This document shows positions 1-9,339 of a DNA stretch of 64,000 nt, piece by piece; the stretch's first letter is position 1; every line of letters begins with the position of its first letter. The position numbers and the translations under genes were made by a program. The notes under the pieces were generated by a model. The model was not told the DNA's origin, made no database searches, and saw only the letters and a list, made by a program, of their open reading frames with translations. The stretch is from Paenibacillus taiwanensis DSM 18679 (GTDB taxonomy: Bacteria > Bacillota > Bacilli > Paenibacillales > Paenibacillaceae). The DNA lies in the NCBI RefSeq assembly GCF_000425125.1, contig NZ_AULE01000023.1, positions 186,001 to 250,000 of the forward strand. Reading direction: 5' to 3'.

Positions 1-59
1 GTCAACACCAATATATTCGTTTGTTTACGCACTGTCGAAGCCTCCGTTCCATACGACAT
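1..59 (-). CDS. N-terminus of an unrecognised protein, cut by the window edge
   Basis: A reading frame on the minus strand begins with ATG at 59-57 and stays open for 19 codons to the window edge. A TGGAG motif sits 5 nt before the ATG. It starts MSYGTEASTVRKQ, too short to assign a family. It would be transcribed divergently from the sensor kinase, and the 60-305 gap between them would hold both promoters; I see no convincing -35/-10 pair there. The frame could be chance. Confidence 0.4.
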   Translation of the reverse strand, partial: MSYGTEASTVRKQTNILVL

Positions 60-305
60 GTAATCTCCATCTCCCTTTAAATTATCTGAATAAGGTGCTA
101 CTATAAACGTTGTTTGTGATACTACTATATTATCGTTCCGAGCCGCTGATCAAAACAGACCGCAGGTTAGTTCTTATCCTAGACCTTCGACGGGCATAAT
201 CTGGAAGTTGTTCCGATTACGTTGAATTTGCTCTTGTAGAATACTCGGCAAGTTCGGTAAAATATTCCTAAATTGATTGTAATAACTTTATGAGGGATGG
301 AATTT

Positions 306-3300
306 ATGCTACTAGCAACACCTAACAATCACCGCCGTTCCTTTGGAGTTATTGGATTCCTGCTCCTCGTCGTCATTTTACTGTTTGGACTGCCGCTGCT
401 TGGAACGAATGCCAAGCCTTGTGCCATATCAGAGCAGGGGATTATAGATTTAGGCCAGTGCCAATGGAGTGAAGTTGGCACGGTGGAGCTTGATGGACTG
501 TGGGCGTATACCCCTAATCAACTGTTGTGGCCCACCTCGCAGATGGCGGATTCGGCTTATGTGCAAATTCCGCATCAATGGCAGGCTAATGGCAGGAGCC
601 TATTTCAAGACGATGCTGTCAATTATGCTACCTATCGTATAACACTCAAGCTTCCTAGTGGTTATCACAATTATGGGATTAGGGTATCTAACGTGAAGAC
701 AGCAAGCCGGCTGTATGTTGACGGCAAATTGCTAGGGTCTAGGGGGCAGGTGGGAACGAGCAGAGAGACGTCAATCCCGTATAATCAGCCCTATACCGTA
801 TATTTTTCGACGCAGAAAGAGGAAGTGGAGCTAGTATTACAGGCATCTAACTTTCATTTCTATGCGAATACAGGTATTTCCGAACGAATATTTATAGGGA
901 CGAGCGACAGTATCCAGACTATGGAGAAACATAACGGTTTTATGGATGTCACTCTCATTTCGTGTTTGCTGTTTATGGGGATCTATTTCCTCGGGGAAAA
1001 TTTTTACCGTCGTGACCAAGGATCGATAGCTTTTTTCCCGCTATTCTGTTTCTCAGGAGCGTTGTATTTTGCATGCCACGGCGAGAAGCTAATATTGGAG
1101 TTTGTTGCGGGCATTTCATATGAATGGGTAACCAAGCTTCAGATTATATCTAGTTCTGGGGTGAGCAATTTCTTTCTGGCTCATACGTATAATCAGTTAA
1201 AAGTTAATTCCTCGGCTAAGTTTGTGAAATTATCAGGTGTTGTATCACTGCTTATCGTCAGTTTCGTGCTCATGACACCAATGAGCGTTTATACCAAGTT
1301 TATGTTTTATTTTATCATTTTGTACATTGTTGGGCTATTGTATATTATTTTTATTTCGGTACGGGCATTACTTTATCGGATGACAGGTTCTGCATATATT
1401 TTTGTAAGTGTGATGTCGGCCATTCAAGTAATTGGATTGATGATATCCAGAACGGGATGGGTAGGCGCGGGTTCTTCGTTACTGCCTTTAGGCATTCCTA
1501 TTTTTATGCTGGCACAGGGGCTGCTTATTTCGAGTCGATTTACGAGTGCTTATCATCAGATTAAACAGCTCTCAGAGCAGCTTATGGCTAAAATGAAAGG
1601 TCAGGAGCAATTTCTAGTTCGGACTTCACACGAGCTAAAGACTCCGTTAAACGCCATCATTAACATAAGTGAGTCTATGCTGGAAGGAGCCGGCGGCAAG
1701 CTGAATGCTTCTCAAAGAGCGGATATGCGCCTTGTTAACGGCACTGCAAGGGGCCTTAGTTATTTGGTTAAGGACATTTTGGATAATGAGCAAATAAAGA
1801 ATCGCCGTATTCGCCTGCGTCCAAGCTCATTTGATGTGTACGAGATCGTCGCTTTTGTCATCGACGTGTTTCAGCGTTTGAACCGTAATGGAGAAGTAGA
1901 CGTTCGTAATGAAGTGAAGGCCGGTGCGCATTATGTGGTGGGTGACGAGAACAGGGTTACACAGATTTTGTACAATTTATTGGATAATGCGCTCAAACAT
2001 ACAGAAACGGGTCATATAACGGTATCCTGTGTTTTTCATGAGGGTTGGCAAAAGGTTGCCGTAGCGGACACGGGGGCAGGCATTGAGGCACAGCACTTGG
2101 AGCGGATCTTCATGGATTATCAGCAGATCGACGGCGCTTCATTAACGGATACGTCAGGTATTGGAATTGGTTTGCCCATCACGAAGCAGCTAGTTGAAAT
2201 GCAAGGAGGTCAAATGGAGGTTCAGTCCAAGATTGGTGAAGGCAGCAACTTTACCTTTACGCTGCCAGCAGTTAAATTAGAGGGGCAACCGACAGATGGA
2301 AGCGGGGCTATTAGCGAGCCAGTCAACCAATCCGAAGCGGAAGCGGCTTCGGCCCGTCAATTAGACAGTTTACAGGCGGCAGATCATACGGTCAGCAGCG
2401 ATGAATTGAGGGAGCAGCTGCTAGGAGCAGCTGCTGAATTTCATCAGCTTGGCGAGGTAGACGTTGATAGGGATGGACAAGCAGTAATATCTTCTGCAGG
2501 TCAGGAGCAGGGCCACATCCTTCTCGTGGATGATAATTATGCAAGCTTAAAGGCACTTTCTAATCTGTTAGAGCTTGAAGGGTATACTTGTGAGCTTGCA
2601 CGTAGCGGCAAGGCAGCCTTAACGTTACTTGAAGACGGCAATCGATTTAATCTGTGTATTATGGATGTGATGATGCCGATGATGTCAGGCTTTGATTTAT
2701 GCCGTGCAATCCGGGAAATGTATAATCCACTGGATTTGCCGGTCTTAATGGCGACAGCGGGCTCAAACGTACATCTGAATCAAATCGGGTTTGAGGCGGG
2801 AGCTAACGATTTTATTCATAAGCCATATGATTGGACGGATCTAAAAGGAAGGGTCAAGACGTTAGTACAGCTGAAGGAAACGGTGCTGCAACTTGTACAC
2901 TCGGAGCGAGATATGCTGCGCGCGCAAATTAAACCACATTTCCTGTTTAACTCTATCAATACAATATTATGGATGAGCAAGCGGGACGCAGATGAAACGA
3001 GAAAGTTGCTGCATGCACTTAGCGATTTTTTGCGAGGCAGCTTTGATTTTGACAATCAAGAAATGGAAGTCCCTTTTACGGATGAACTGCGTATCATCGA
3101 AGCTTACTTATCGCTTGAGCGGGCACGTTTTGGTTCACGCCTCAAAGTGGAATACCATTTGGAGGAGAGGAACTTCGCTGTTCCTCCGCTGCTGTTGCAG
3201 CCTATTGTTGAGAATGCTGTTCGTCATGGTGTTATGGAGAAGGTGGAAGGCGGAACTATAGTCATCACTTCACGCAAAGTGGAGACATGGATAGAGCTAT

Positions 3301-3545
3301 CGGTATCTGATGACGGTGTGGGCATGGATGCAAGTCGTATCGATTTAGATAGGAAAGCTGCCGGAGCCTCCTTATTTGGAGAAAAGCGCAGGGGGATCGG
3401 ACTTTCGAACATTAACCGCAGATTACGCAGCTTGTATGGAACATCCCTGAGCATAGTTGATCGCGAAGGCGGTGGTACTGTCGTAACGATGCGGATACGA
3501 GCAGGAGATGATAATCATGACTTATCAAATAGTCGTCGTGGATGA
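306..3545 (+). CDS. 7TMR-DISM hybrid sensor kinase with HisKA, REC and LytS-like modules
   Basis: Membrane sensor kinase, about 1079 aa. An N-terminal hydrophobic segment is followed by an extracytoplasmic sugar-binding-like domain (about 45-200) and seven membrane segments (about 205-410), the 7TMR-DISM architecture. Then come a HisKA domain with the phosphoacceptor motif SHELKTPLN near residue 440, a first HATPase (about 540-650), a receiver with DD and phosphoacceptor D in LCIMDVMMP (about 738-855), and a second kinase of the LytS/His_kinase type with QIKPHFLFNS near 875 and a second HATPase (GIGLSNINRRL). Two kinase modules flanking a receiver is an unusual order. The ATG at 306 is preferred over the one at 297 because GAGGG at 292-296 gives 9-nt spacing to it. 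The gene overlaps the following regulator by 29 bp, so the two form a translationally coupled pair. The stimulus is unknown. Confidence 0.9.
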   Translation: MLLATPNNHRRSFGVIGFLLLVVILLFGLPLLGTNAKPCAISEQGIIDLGQCQWSEVGTVELDGLWAYTPNQLLWPTSQMADSAYVQIPHQWQANGRSLFQDDAVNYATYRITLKLPSGYHNYGIRVSNVKTASRLYVDGKLLGSRGQVGTSRETSIPYNQPYTVYFSTQKEEVELVLQASNFHFYANTGISERIFIGTSDSIQTMEKHNGFMDVTLISCLLFMGIYFLGENFYRRDQGSIAFFPLFCFSGALYFACHGEKLILEFVAGISYEWVTKLQIISSSGVSNFFLAHTYNQLKVNSSAKFVKLSGVVSLLIVSFVLMTPMSVYTKFMFYFIILYIVGLLYIIFISVRALLYRMTGSAYIFVSVMSAIQVIGLMISRTGWVGAGSSLLPLGIPIFMLAQGLLISSRFTSAYHQIKQLSEQLMAKMKGQEQFLVRTSHELKTPLNAIINISESMLEGAGGKLNASQRADMRLVNGTARGLSYLVKDILDNEQIKNRRIRLRPSSFDVYEIVAFVIDVFQRLNRNGEVDVRNEVKAGAHYVVGDENRVTQILYNLLDNALKHTETGHITVSCVFHEGWQKVAVADTGAGIEAQHLERIFMDYQQIDGASLTDTSGIGIGLPITKQLVEMQGGQMEVQSKIGEGSNFTFTLPAVKLEGQPTDGSGAISEPVNQSEAEAASARQLDSLQAADHTVSSDELREQLLGAAAEFHQLGEVDVDRDGQAVISSAGQEQGHILLVDDNYASLKALSNLLELEGYTCELARSGKAALTLLEDGNRFNLCIMDVMMPMMSGFDLCRAIREMYNPLDLPVLMATAGSNVHLNQIGFEAGANDFIHKPYDWTDLKGRVKTLVQLKETVLQLVHSERDMLRAQIKPHFLFNSINTILWMSKRDADETRKLLHALSDFLRGSFDFDNQEMEVPFTDELRIIEAYLSLERARFGSRLKVEYHLEERNFAVPPLLLQPIVENAVRHGVMEKVEGGTIVITSRKVETWIELSVSDDGVGMDASRIDLDRKAAGASLFGEKRRGIGLSNINRRLRSLYGTSLSIVDREGGGTVVTMRIRAGDDNHDLSNSRRG

Positions 3546-4701
3546 CGAACTTCCGGCTCTGGGTGAGATGGAAGACCTGTTAAAAGAAGAGGTGTTGGCA
3601 GGAGAGGTAGTTGTGTTCTCTCATGCGGAACAAGCACTCGAGTGGGTATTACGTCATGAGCCAGATATCGTCTTACTGGATATTCAGATGCCTGGAATAA
3701 ATGGACTTGCGTTTGCAGAGCGTCTCTTGGAGGCTAATACACTGATTGAGGTTGTGTTTGTAACGGCCTACAATCAGTATGCGCTGCAAGCGTTTGAGCT
3801 AAGTGCTGTTGACTATATTCTAAAGCCGGTCAAGCCAGAACGACTGAATCGCACGCTGCAACGTATCCATAACAGACGTCTAGGACAAATGAGACCTGAC
3901 CATCCTAAGCTTAACCTGAATGAAGCAGATGTTCATAACGTAATCGATATTGAAAATGAGCAAGCGAGAATCACCCCTGCCATATTTAGTCTTGGCCGTT
4001 TGAAAATAGAAGCTCCATCTGGTTTGCTCAAATGGCGTACCGTAAAAGTAGAAGAATTGTTTGCGTATTTGCTGTTAAAGGGTTCAGCCAGTCTTGATCA
4101 GATTATTAATGATATTTTTCCGAACTCGGACCCCAATAAGGCGAAAGCCTACGTACACACTTGTGTATATCAAATTCGACGAGCTGTTGCGGAAGTGTCA
4201 TTACAAAGCTATATACATGTAACTTATGTTGACCGGATGTACAAGCTTGTGTTGTCTAATATTTGGCACGACAGGGAAATATTTATGGATGAACAATTGG
4301 ATTCCTCCGATCATAAGGCGTTAGAACAAATGTCAGCTCTTTATCGTGGCGACTGGTGTGAAGGATTGGACGGGATGTGGATGACGACGCATCGGGAGGA
4401 AACTCGGGACCGATATTTGTGGCTTCTGGAGGATATGATCAATCTTAATCAGAAGCAAGGAGAGTATCGGAAGGCGCTGGCCAACATCCGTAAGCTCATG
4501 AAGCTTGATCCTTGGAACGAGCACTATGCCGCGCTGATGACAGAGTTGTACGTGATCAATGGCGAGAAGACAAAAGCCAAGCATTTTGTGCAAGAGTATC
4601 AGGACCAGTATGAACGAGAGCTGGATGAGTCGTTGTCTGAGGGGTGGCATCAGCGTATACATACCATATTTGGGGGAGAAGTAGCTAGTGCGCAGGAATA
4701 A
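3517..4701 (+). CDS. Response regulator with receiver, winged helix and BTAD (SARP-like)
   Basis: Partner of the upstream hybrid kinase. The N-terminal receiver (1-120) keeps the acidic pair (VVVDDE), the phosphoacceptor D in IVLLDIQMPG, the T in FVTAY and the K in ILKPV, so it should be phosphorylatable. The middle (about 165-245) resembles an OmpR-type winged helix, and the C-terminal third (about 250-385) is a helical repeat of the bacterial transcriptional activation domain type. This gives a SARP-like architecture of 394 aa. The start is placed at the second ATG (3517) because AGGAG at 3503-3507 lies 9 nt upstream of it; the ATG at 3508 directly abuts the Shine-Dalgarno. No output target is visible. 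The cyd operon follows 500 bp later but has its own promoter. Confidence 0.85.
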   Translation: MTYQIVVVDDELPALGEMEDLLKEEVLAGEVVVFSHAEQALEWVLRHEPDIVLLDIQMPGINGLAFAERLLEANTLIEVVFVTAYNQYALQAFELSAVDYILKPVKPERLNRTLQRIHNRRLGQMRPDHPKLNLNEADVHNVIDIENEQARITPAIFSLGRLKIEAPSGLLKWRTVKVEELFAYLLLKGSASLDQIINDIFPNSDPNKAKAYVHTCVYQIRRAVAEVSLQSYIHVTYVDRMYKLVLSNIWHDREIFMDEQLDSSDHKALEQMSALYRGDWCEGLDGMWMTTHREETRDRYLWLLEDMINLNQKQGEYRKALANIRKLMKLDPWNEHYAALMTELYVINGEKTKAKHFVQEYQDQYERELDESLSEGWHQRIHTIFGGEVASAQE

Positions 4702-4821
4702 GGTAAGCAGCCTGCTCCCCTGCTCAGGTACATATAGAAGGTGAAGAGTCCGTCCCATTCCTGTAGCAGAGAAGTTTCCAGCATTAGGATAGCGTTCTAT
4801 TTTAAGTGTAGAATTGAAAGT

Positions 4822-4837
4822 TTGTTGTCGATAACAA
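4822..4837. promoter_or_regulatory. 16-bp imperfect palindrome upstream of cydA
   Basis: TTGTTGTCGATAACAA reads almost the same on both strands (one mismatched pair). It lies about 165 bp upstream of the Fnr-type box. It superficially recalls a redox-regulator (Rex-type) operator but lacks the TTGTGA/TCACAA arms, so the regulator is left open. Confidence 0.35.
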
Positions 4838-5000
4838 TGTGATAAGCTTCGAATGGCTCGCTAGGGGTGACAACCTTTGTGCGGGCTATTTGTAATTTTA
4901 AATTTGCTATGCCTTTTCATCATAAAAGCGCCTCTGTTTTTAACAAACCTGTGACGCTTGAGAAAAAGTTCTCAAATTAATCAAGAAGAGGGCTTGGGCG

Positions 5001-5046
5001 TGTGATTTATGTCACAACCGGAGCGTGACTTTTTTGACAGAATAAT
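5001..5046 (+). promoter_or_regulatory. Fnr/Crp-type box and cyd promoter
   Basis: TGTGATTTATGTCACA at 5001-5016 matches the TGTGA-N6-TCACA consensus of Fnr/Crp-family regulators exactly in both arms. A -10-like AATAAT lies at 5041-5046, so the box is centred roughly 42-44 bp upstream of the likely transcription start, where class II activators bind. With a terminal oxidase operon downstream, induction at low oxygen by an Fnr-like regulator is the simplest reading. The leader to cydA would be about 150 nt. Confidence 0.7.
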
Positions 5047-5201
5047 GGTGGGTAAGGGCAGTGAGTCCTGAAACCAAGCATAATGAGTATGTTCAGCAGG
5101 CAAGACTTCGTTAAGACGCAAGGCTGCTGACGGATTTTTGTCGATTAAGACATAGTTTAACAACAGAGCTTATGAAAAAGAAATGCTGGAGGGGTAAACG
5201 A

Positions 5202-6599
5202 ATGGATATGGTCATGCTGTCTCGGATCCAGTTTGCATCGACGACGATCTTTCACTTCTTCTTCGTCCCGGTGTCAATCGGTCTTGCACTCATCATTGCG
5301 ATGATGCAGACGATGTACGTCGTTAAAGGCGATGAGCAGTACAAGAAGATGGCAAAGTTCTGGGGAAAGTTGTTCCTCATCAACTTTGCAGTAGGTGTCG
5401 TGACGGGGATTATTCAAGAATTCCAGTTCGGTATGAACTGGTCCAACTATTCAAGATTCGTCGGGGACGTGTTTGGAGCGCCGCTTGCGATTGAAGCGCT
5501 GGCTGCCTTCTTCATGGAGTCTACATTTATCGGACTATGGATCTTTGGTTGGGATCGCCTATCGAAAAAGGTACACTTGGTATGTATTTGGCTTGTAGCG
5601 ATTGGAACGACGCTATCTGCTTTCTGGATTTTAGCTGCGAACTCTTTTATGCAGCGTCCGGTTGGTTATCAGATCGTCAATGGCCGTGCGGAGATGAACG
5701 ACTTCTTCGCATTGATTACGAACGGTCAATTGTTGGTCGAGTTTCCGCATACGGTATTTGGGGCCTTTGCAACAGGGGCGTTCCTGATTACCGGTATTAG
5801 TGCCTACAAAATGTTAAAGAAGCAGGACACCGAATTTTTCAAGCAATCCTTTAAAATTGGTATTATAGTTGCATTTGTGGCTTCTTTCTTAGTGGCGATC
5901 TTTGGTCACCAACAAGCACAATACTTGGTGCACACGCAGCCGATGAAGATGGCTGCTGCGGAAGGCTTGTGGACTACAAGTGATGACCCTGCGCCGTGGA
6001 CAGTATTTGCGGCCATTAACACAGATAAGCAGTCTAACAAGTATGAGTTCAAAGTGCCTTACGCACTTAGCTTCCTTTCCTACAGCAAATTCTCGGGTGA
6101 AGTAGTCGGGATGAAGGAACTGCAAGCTGAGTACGAGCAAAAGTATGGCCCTGGGGATTATATTCCTCCTGTTAAAACGACGTTCTGGAGCTTCCGCATA
6201 ATGGTGCTCGCAGGTACGCTTATGATTTTGCTAGGCATGTATGGGGTATACATGATGGCACGCAAGAAACTGGATAAGCTGAAGCCGTGGTATTTGAACG
6301 CGATGTTGTTCGGAATATCCTTGCCGTTTATCGGCAACACTTCTGGCTGGGTGATGACAGAGTTTGGTCGTCAGCCGTGGACAGTGTTTGGTTTGATGAG
6401 AACAGAGGACAGTATCTCGCCAAGTGTAACAGCAGGGCAAGTTTTGTTCTCAACGATTTCATTTACAACCATTTATAGCATATTAGGTATATTAGCTGTC
6501 TGGTTGTTTGTTAAAGTGATCAAAAAAGGCCCGAACGCGGTAGATCAAGCACATACCGTTAAGGCTAATGATCCATTTGCAAGGGAGGGACAGCAATAA
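5202..6599 (+). CDS. cydA: Cytochrome bd ubiquinol/menaquinol oxidase subunit I
   Basis: Large subunit of the bd-type terminal oxidase, which oxidises membrane quinol and reduces oxygen to water. It is a polytopic membrane protein of 465 aa. Visible family marks are the N-terminal FASTTIFHFFF helix with the axial haem-ligand His near residue 18, a second ligand His near 183 (EFPHTVFG), and the GRQPW motif near 390 preceded by VMTEF with the candidate Met ligand. The quinol loop is short, as in Bacillus-type CydA. ATG 5202 is chosen because GGAGGGG at 5188-5194 precedes it; an upstream ATG at 5172 has no ribosome binding site. First gene of cydABDC, with Fnr-type control upstream. Confidence 0.96.
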   Translation: MDMVMLSRIQFASTTIFHFFFVPVSIGLALIIAMMQTMYVVKGDEQYKKMAKFWGKLFLINFAVGVVTGIIQEFQFGMNWSNYSRFVGDVFGAPLAIEALAAFFMESTFIGLWIFGWDRLSKKVHLVCIWLVAIGTTLSAFWILAANSFMQRPVGYQIVNGRAEMNDFFALITNGQLLVEFPHTVFGAFATGAFLITGISAYKMLKKQDTEFFKQSFKIGIIVAFVASFLVAIFGHQQAQYLVHTQPMKMAAAEGLWTTSDDPAPWTVFAAINTDKQSNKYEFKVPYALSFLSYSKFSGEVVGMKELQAEYEQKYGPGDYIPPVKTTFWSFRIMVLAGTLMILLGMYGVYMMARKKLDKLKPWYLNAMLFGISLPFIGNTSGWVMTEFGRQPWTVFGLMRTEDSISPSVTAGQVLFSTISFTTIYSILGILAVWLFVKVIKKGPNAVDQAHTVKANDPFAREGQQ

Positions 6600-7612
6600 T
6601 GGAACTGAGTGAACTGTGGTTTGTTCTCGTTGGGGTATTGTTTGTCGGCTTCTTTTTCCTAGAAGGATTCGACTTTGGCGTAGGTATGTCCACGACTTTC
6701 CTTGCTAAGACTGATGGAGAACGTCGAGTGCTGATCAACTCGATCGGTCCGTTCTGGGATGCAAATGAAGTATGGTTGCTAACGGCTGGTGGAGCGATGT
6801 TTGCTGCATTCCCGCATTGGTATGCAACTTTGTTCAGCGGATTCTATACACCGCTTGTTGTCGTTCTGCTTGCCTTGATCGGTCGGGGTGTGGCGTTCGA
6901 GTTCCGTGGCAAAGGGGAAACCGAAGCTTGGAAGAAAACATGGGATGTCGTTATTTTGTTAGGTAGTATGCTTCCTCCGTTCCTGTTCGGTGTTGTGTTT
7001 GCGAACTTGCTGCAAGGGTTACCGATTGATAAGAACATGGAAATGAGCGCAGGTTTGTTTGACGTCGTGAATGCTTATACGGTCGTTGGTGGTGTGACGG
7101 TAACGGTGTTGTGTCTGGTTCACGGGCTTCTGTTTGCTACTTTGCGTACCACTGGCACCTTGCAGGAGCGCGCGCGTAAACAAGCGAAGACGTTGCTTGT
7201 GCCACTGGCTGTATTGTTTGTTGCTTTTGCCATTATGACTTATACAATGACGGATATTTTTGAAGCGCGGGGAACGATCCTAACCATTATGGCAGTGCTA
7301 GGTGCGATCGCGTTTGTATTGTCAGGCTACTATATGAGCAAAAAGAGAGACGGTTGGGCATTTGCCATGACAGGTACTCTTATCGCTTTGGCGATATCAG
7401 GTGTATTTGTAGGTATGTTCCCAAATGTCATGATCAGCTCGATCGACAGTGCGTTTAATTTGACAGTGTATAATGCTGCCTCGGGAGCATATTCACTTAA
7501 AGTGATGACGATTGTAGCACTCAGCTTGCTGCCGTTTGTTCTCGGCTATCAAATTTGGAGCTACTTCGTGTTTCATAAACGGGTACATGAGAAGGAGCAC
7601 TTGGAATACTAA
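6599..7612 (+). CDS. cydB: Cytochrome bd oxidase subunit II
   Basis: Second subunit of the bd oxidase, 337 aa, eight or so hydrophobic helices. The family motif FFFLEGFDFGVG sits in the first helix and GPFWDANEVWLLTAGGAMFAAFP (split here by the family's conserved WDxNEVWL core) in the second. Its ATG overlaps the last base of the cydA stop codon and the stop overlaps the cydD start, so all four genes are translationally coupled. Ribosome binding site GGGAGGG lies in the 3' end of cydA. Nothing unusual. Confidence 0.96.
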   Translation: MELSELWFVLVGVLFVGFFFLEGFDFGVGMSTTFLAKTDGERRVLINSIGPFWDANEVWLLTAGGAMFAAFPHWYATLFSGFYTPLVVVLLALIGRGVAFEFRGKGETEAWKKTWDVVILLGSMLPPFLFGVVFANLLQGLPIDKNMEMSAGLFDVVNAYTVVGGVTVTVLCLVHGLLFATLRTTGTLQERARKQAKTLLVPLAVLFVAFAIMTYTMTDIFEARGTILTIMAVLGAIAFVLSGYYMSKKRDGWAFAMTGTLIALAISGVFVGMFPNVMISSIDSAFNLTVYNAASGAYSLKVMTIVALSLLPFVLGYQIWSYFVFHKRVHEKEHLEY

Positions 7613-9339
7613 TGGGTAAAAAGACACTCGGATTCAAAGGAATAAGACCGGTAATGATCGCAATTGCGGCCCTGACTTTGATTCACAGTGTGTCCATCAT
7701 ATTTATGGCTATAGGGCTGGCGGAGTCGATCTCCGCCCTCTTTGGCGGATCATCGCTGCAGGAACAGTCGGGCACTATTGCCGTGTTCCTGTTTGCTTTT
7801 ATTATCCGGCATGTGACAGCCCTTGTGTCGCAGAAGCTGGCCTACCGTTATGCGGAACGCACAGGGCGCGACCTGCGCAAGGAACTGATGGATAAGCTGT
7901 TCCAATTTGGTCCGCGGCTTGCGAAGACTGAGGGAACAGGTAACTTAGTTACGCTTGTGTTGGATGGTGTCGCGCAGTTCCGCACTTATCTGGAATTGTT
8001 TATTCCCCGTATGCTTGGCACGGCGATTACGCCGGTTCTAATATGGGTGTATATCCTCTGGCTCGATCGAGTGGCTGCGCTGATTTTGGCGGTAACGATG
8101 CCGATTCTGATCGTGTTTATGATTCTGATGGGGTTGGCCGCAAAGAAGCAGATGGACCGTCAATGGGAATCGTATCGGGTGCTGTCGAACCACTTTGTGG
8201 ATTCGCTTCGTGGGCTGGAGACGCTCAAGATGCTCGGACTAAGCGGCTCACACAGCAGCTCTATTGAGGGTGTCAGCGACAAATATCGAACGGCAACTAT
8301 GAAGACGTTGCGTGTGGCGTTCCTGTCCTCGTTTGCCCTTGATTTCTTTACGATGCTATCGGTAGCGTCGGTGGCGGTAAGCCTTGGACTGCGCCTAATC
8401 AATGGCACGATGGAACTGGAGCCTGCGCTGTTGGTGCTAATTCTCGCACCGGAATATTTCCTTCCTGTGCGTATGGTCGGCGCGGATTACCATGCCACCT
8501 TAAAGGGGAAGGAAGCGGGAAAAGCGATTCAGTCGCTGATCGATGCTGCTTCGACAGAAGCGATGACAGCTGCACTGCCCGCTGCATTGACTTGGTCAGC
8601 GGACAGCGTACTGAAGCTGTCCCAAGTGGGGGTTCAGCACGAGGAGACGGGCCCGCACTCGTTGCAGCATGTAACAGTCGAGCTGCGTGGCTGCAAGAAG
8701 GTTGGCATTATAGGCACAAGCGGCGCGGGCAAGTCCACGTTAATTGATGTGCTGGGCGGCTTCTTGCGTCCAACAGCAGGCGAACTGGAAGTAGACGGCA
8801 CAAAGGTAGCTGCGTTAAGCGATCCGGCGTGGCGTACGGCAGTAACCTATATCCCACAGCATCCGTATATTTTTAGCAGCTCGCTTGCAGACAATGTGCG
8901 CTTCTATCATCCTGAAGCTACAGATGAGGCGGTTAGCAGGGCACTGGCAGCGGCAGGCTTGGCTGAGTTGGTGAAAGGACTGCCGCAGGGCGAAGCCGAG
9001 TTAATCGGCAACGGTGGCCGCCGATTAAGCGGGGGACAGGAGCAGCGCGTAGCGTTAGCCCGCGCTTTCTTGAGTGATCGTCCCATTATGCTGCTTGACG
9101 AGCCGACGGCACACTTGGACATTGAGACGGAGTATGAATTAAAAGAAACGATGCTGCCGCTTTTTGAAGGAAAGCTGGTACTGCTTGCTACACATCGAAT
9201 GCATTGGATGCCGGATATGGACGTTATCGTGGTTATGGAGCAGGGAAGTATCGCTGAAATGGGAACTCACCAAGAGCTGCTTGACCGCAAAGGAACGTAT
9301 TATGAATTGATGAAAGCTGAAGGGGAGGAACTAGGATGA
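7612..9339 (+). CDS. cydD: Thiol reductant ABC exporter subunit CydD
   Basis: One half of the heterodimeric CydDC ABC exporter needed to assemble cytochrome bd; in E. coli it exports glutathione and cysteine. 575 aa: an N-terminal six-helix transmembrane domain (about 15-310) and a C-terminal ATPase with Walker A GTSGAGKST, signature LSGGQEQRVALARAF, Walker B IMLLDEPTAHLD and the H-loop ATHR. Both ATPase key residues look intact. It starts on the cydB stop codon. Bacillus subtilis literature calls the third gene of this operon cydC, so naming is order-dependent. Confidence 0.93.
   Translation: MGKKTLGFKGIRPVMIAIAALTLIHSVSIIFMAIGLAESISALFGGSSLQEQSGTIAVFLFAFIIRHVTALVSQKLAYRYAERTGRDLRKELMDKLFQFGPRLAKTEGTGNLVTLVLDGVAQFRTYLELFIPRMLGTAITPVLIWVYILWLDRVAALILAVTMPILIVFMILMGLAAKKQMDRQWESYRVLSNHFVDSLRGLETLKMLGLSGSHSSSIEGVSDKYRTATMKTLRVAFLSSFALDFFTMLSVASVAVSLGLRLINGTMELEPALLVLILAPEYFLPVRMVGADYHATLKGKEAGKAIQSLIDAASTEAMTAALPAALTWSADSVLKLSQVGVQHEETGPHSLQHVTVELRGCKKVGIIGTSGAGKSTLIDVLGGFLRPTAGELEVDGTKVAALSDPAWRTAVTYIPQHPYIFSSSLADNVRFYHPEATDEAVSRALAAAGLAELVKGLPQGEAELIGNGGRRLSGGQEQRVALARAFLSDRPIMLLDEPTAHLDIETEYELKETMLPLFEGKLVLLATHRMHWMPDMDVIVVMEQGSIAEMGTHQELLDRKGTYYELMKAEGEELG

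Larger units (their letters stand above)
4702..5201 (+). other. Intergenic region ahead of cydA, with two palindromes
   Basis: About 500 bases without a convincing gene. It holds the 16-bp palindrome at 4822-4837 and the Fnr-type box at 5001-5016, both entered separately. I see no clear intrinsic terminator behind the response regulator. Confidence 0.6.

Noticed and set aside
5172-5201. Longer N-terminus for CydA (ATG 5172)
   Set aside because: Without a ribosome binding site, and the family starts just before the FASTTIFH helix; GGAGGGG supports ATG 5202.
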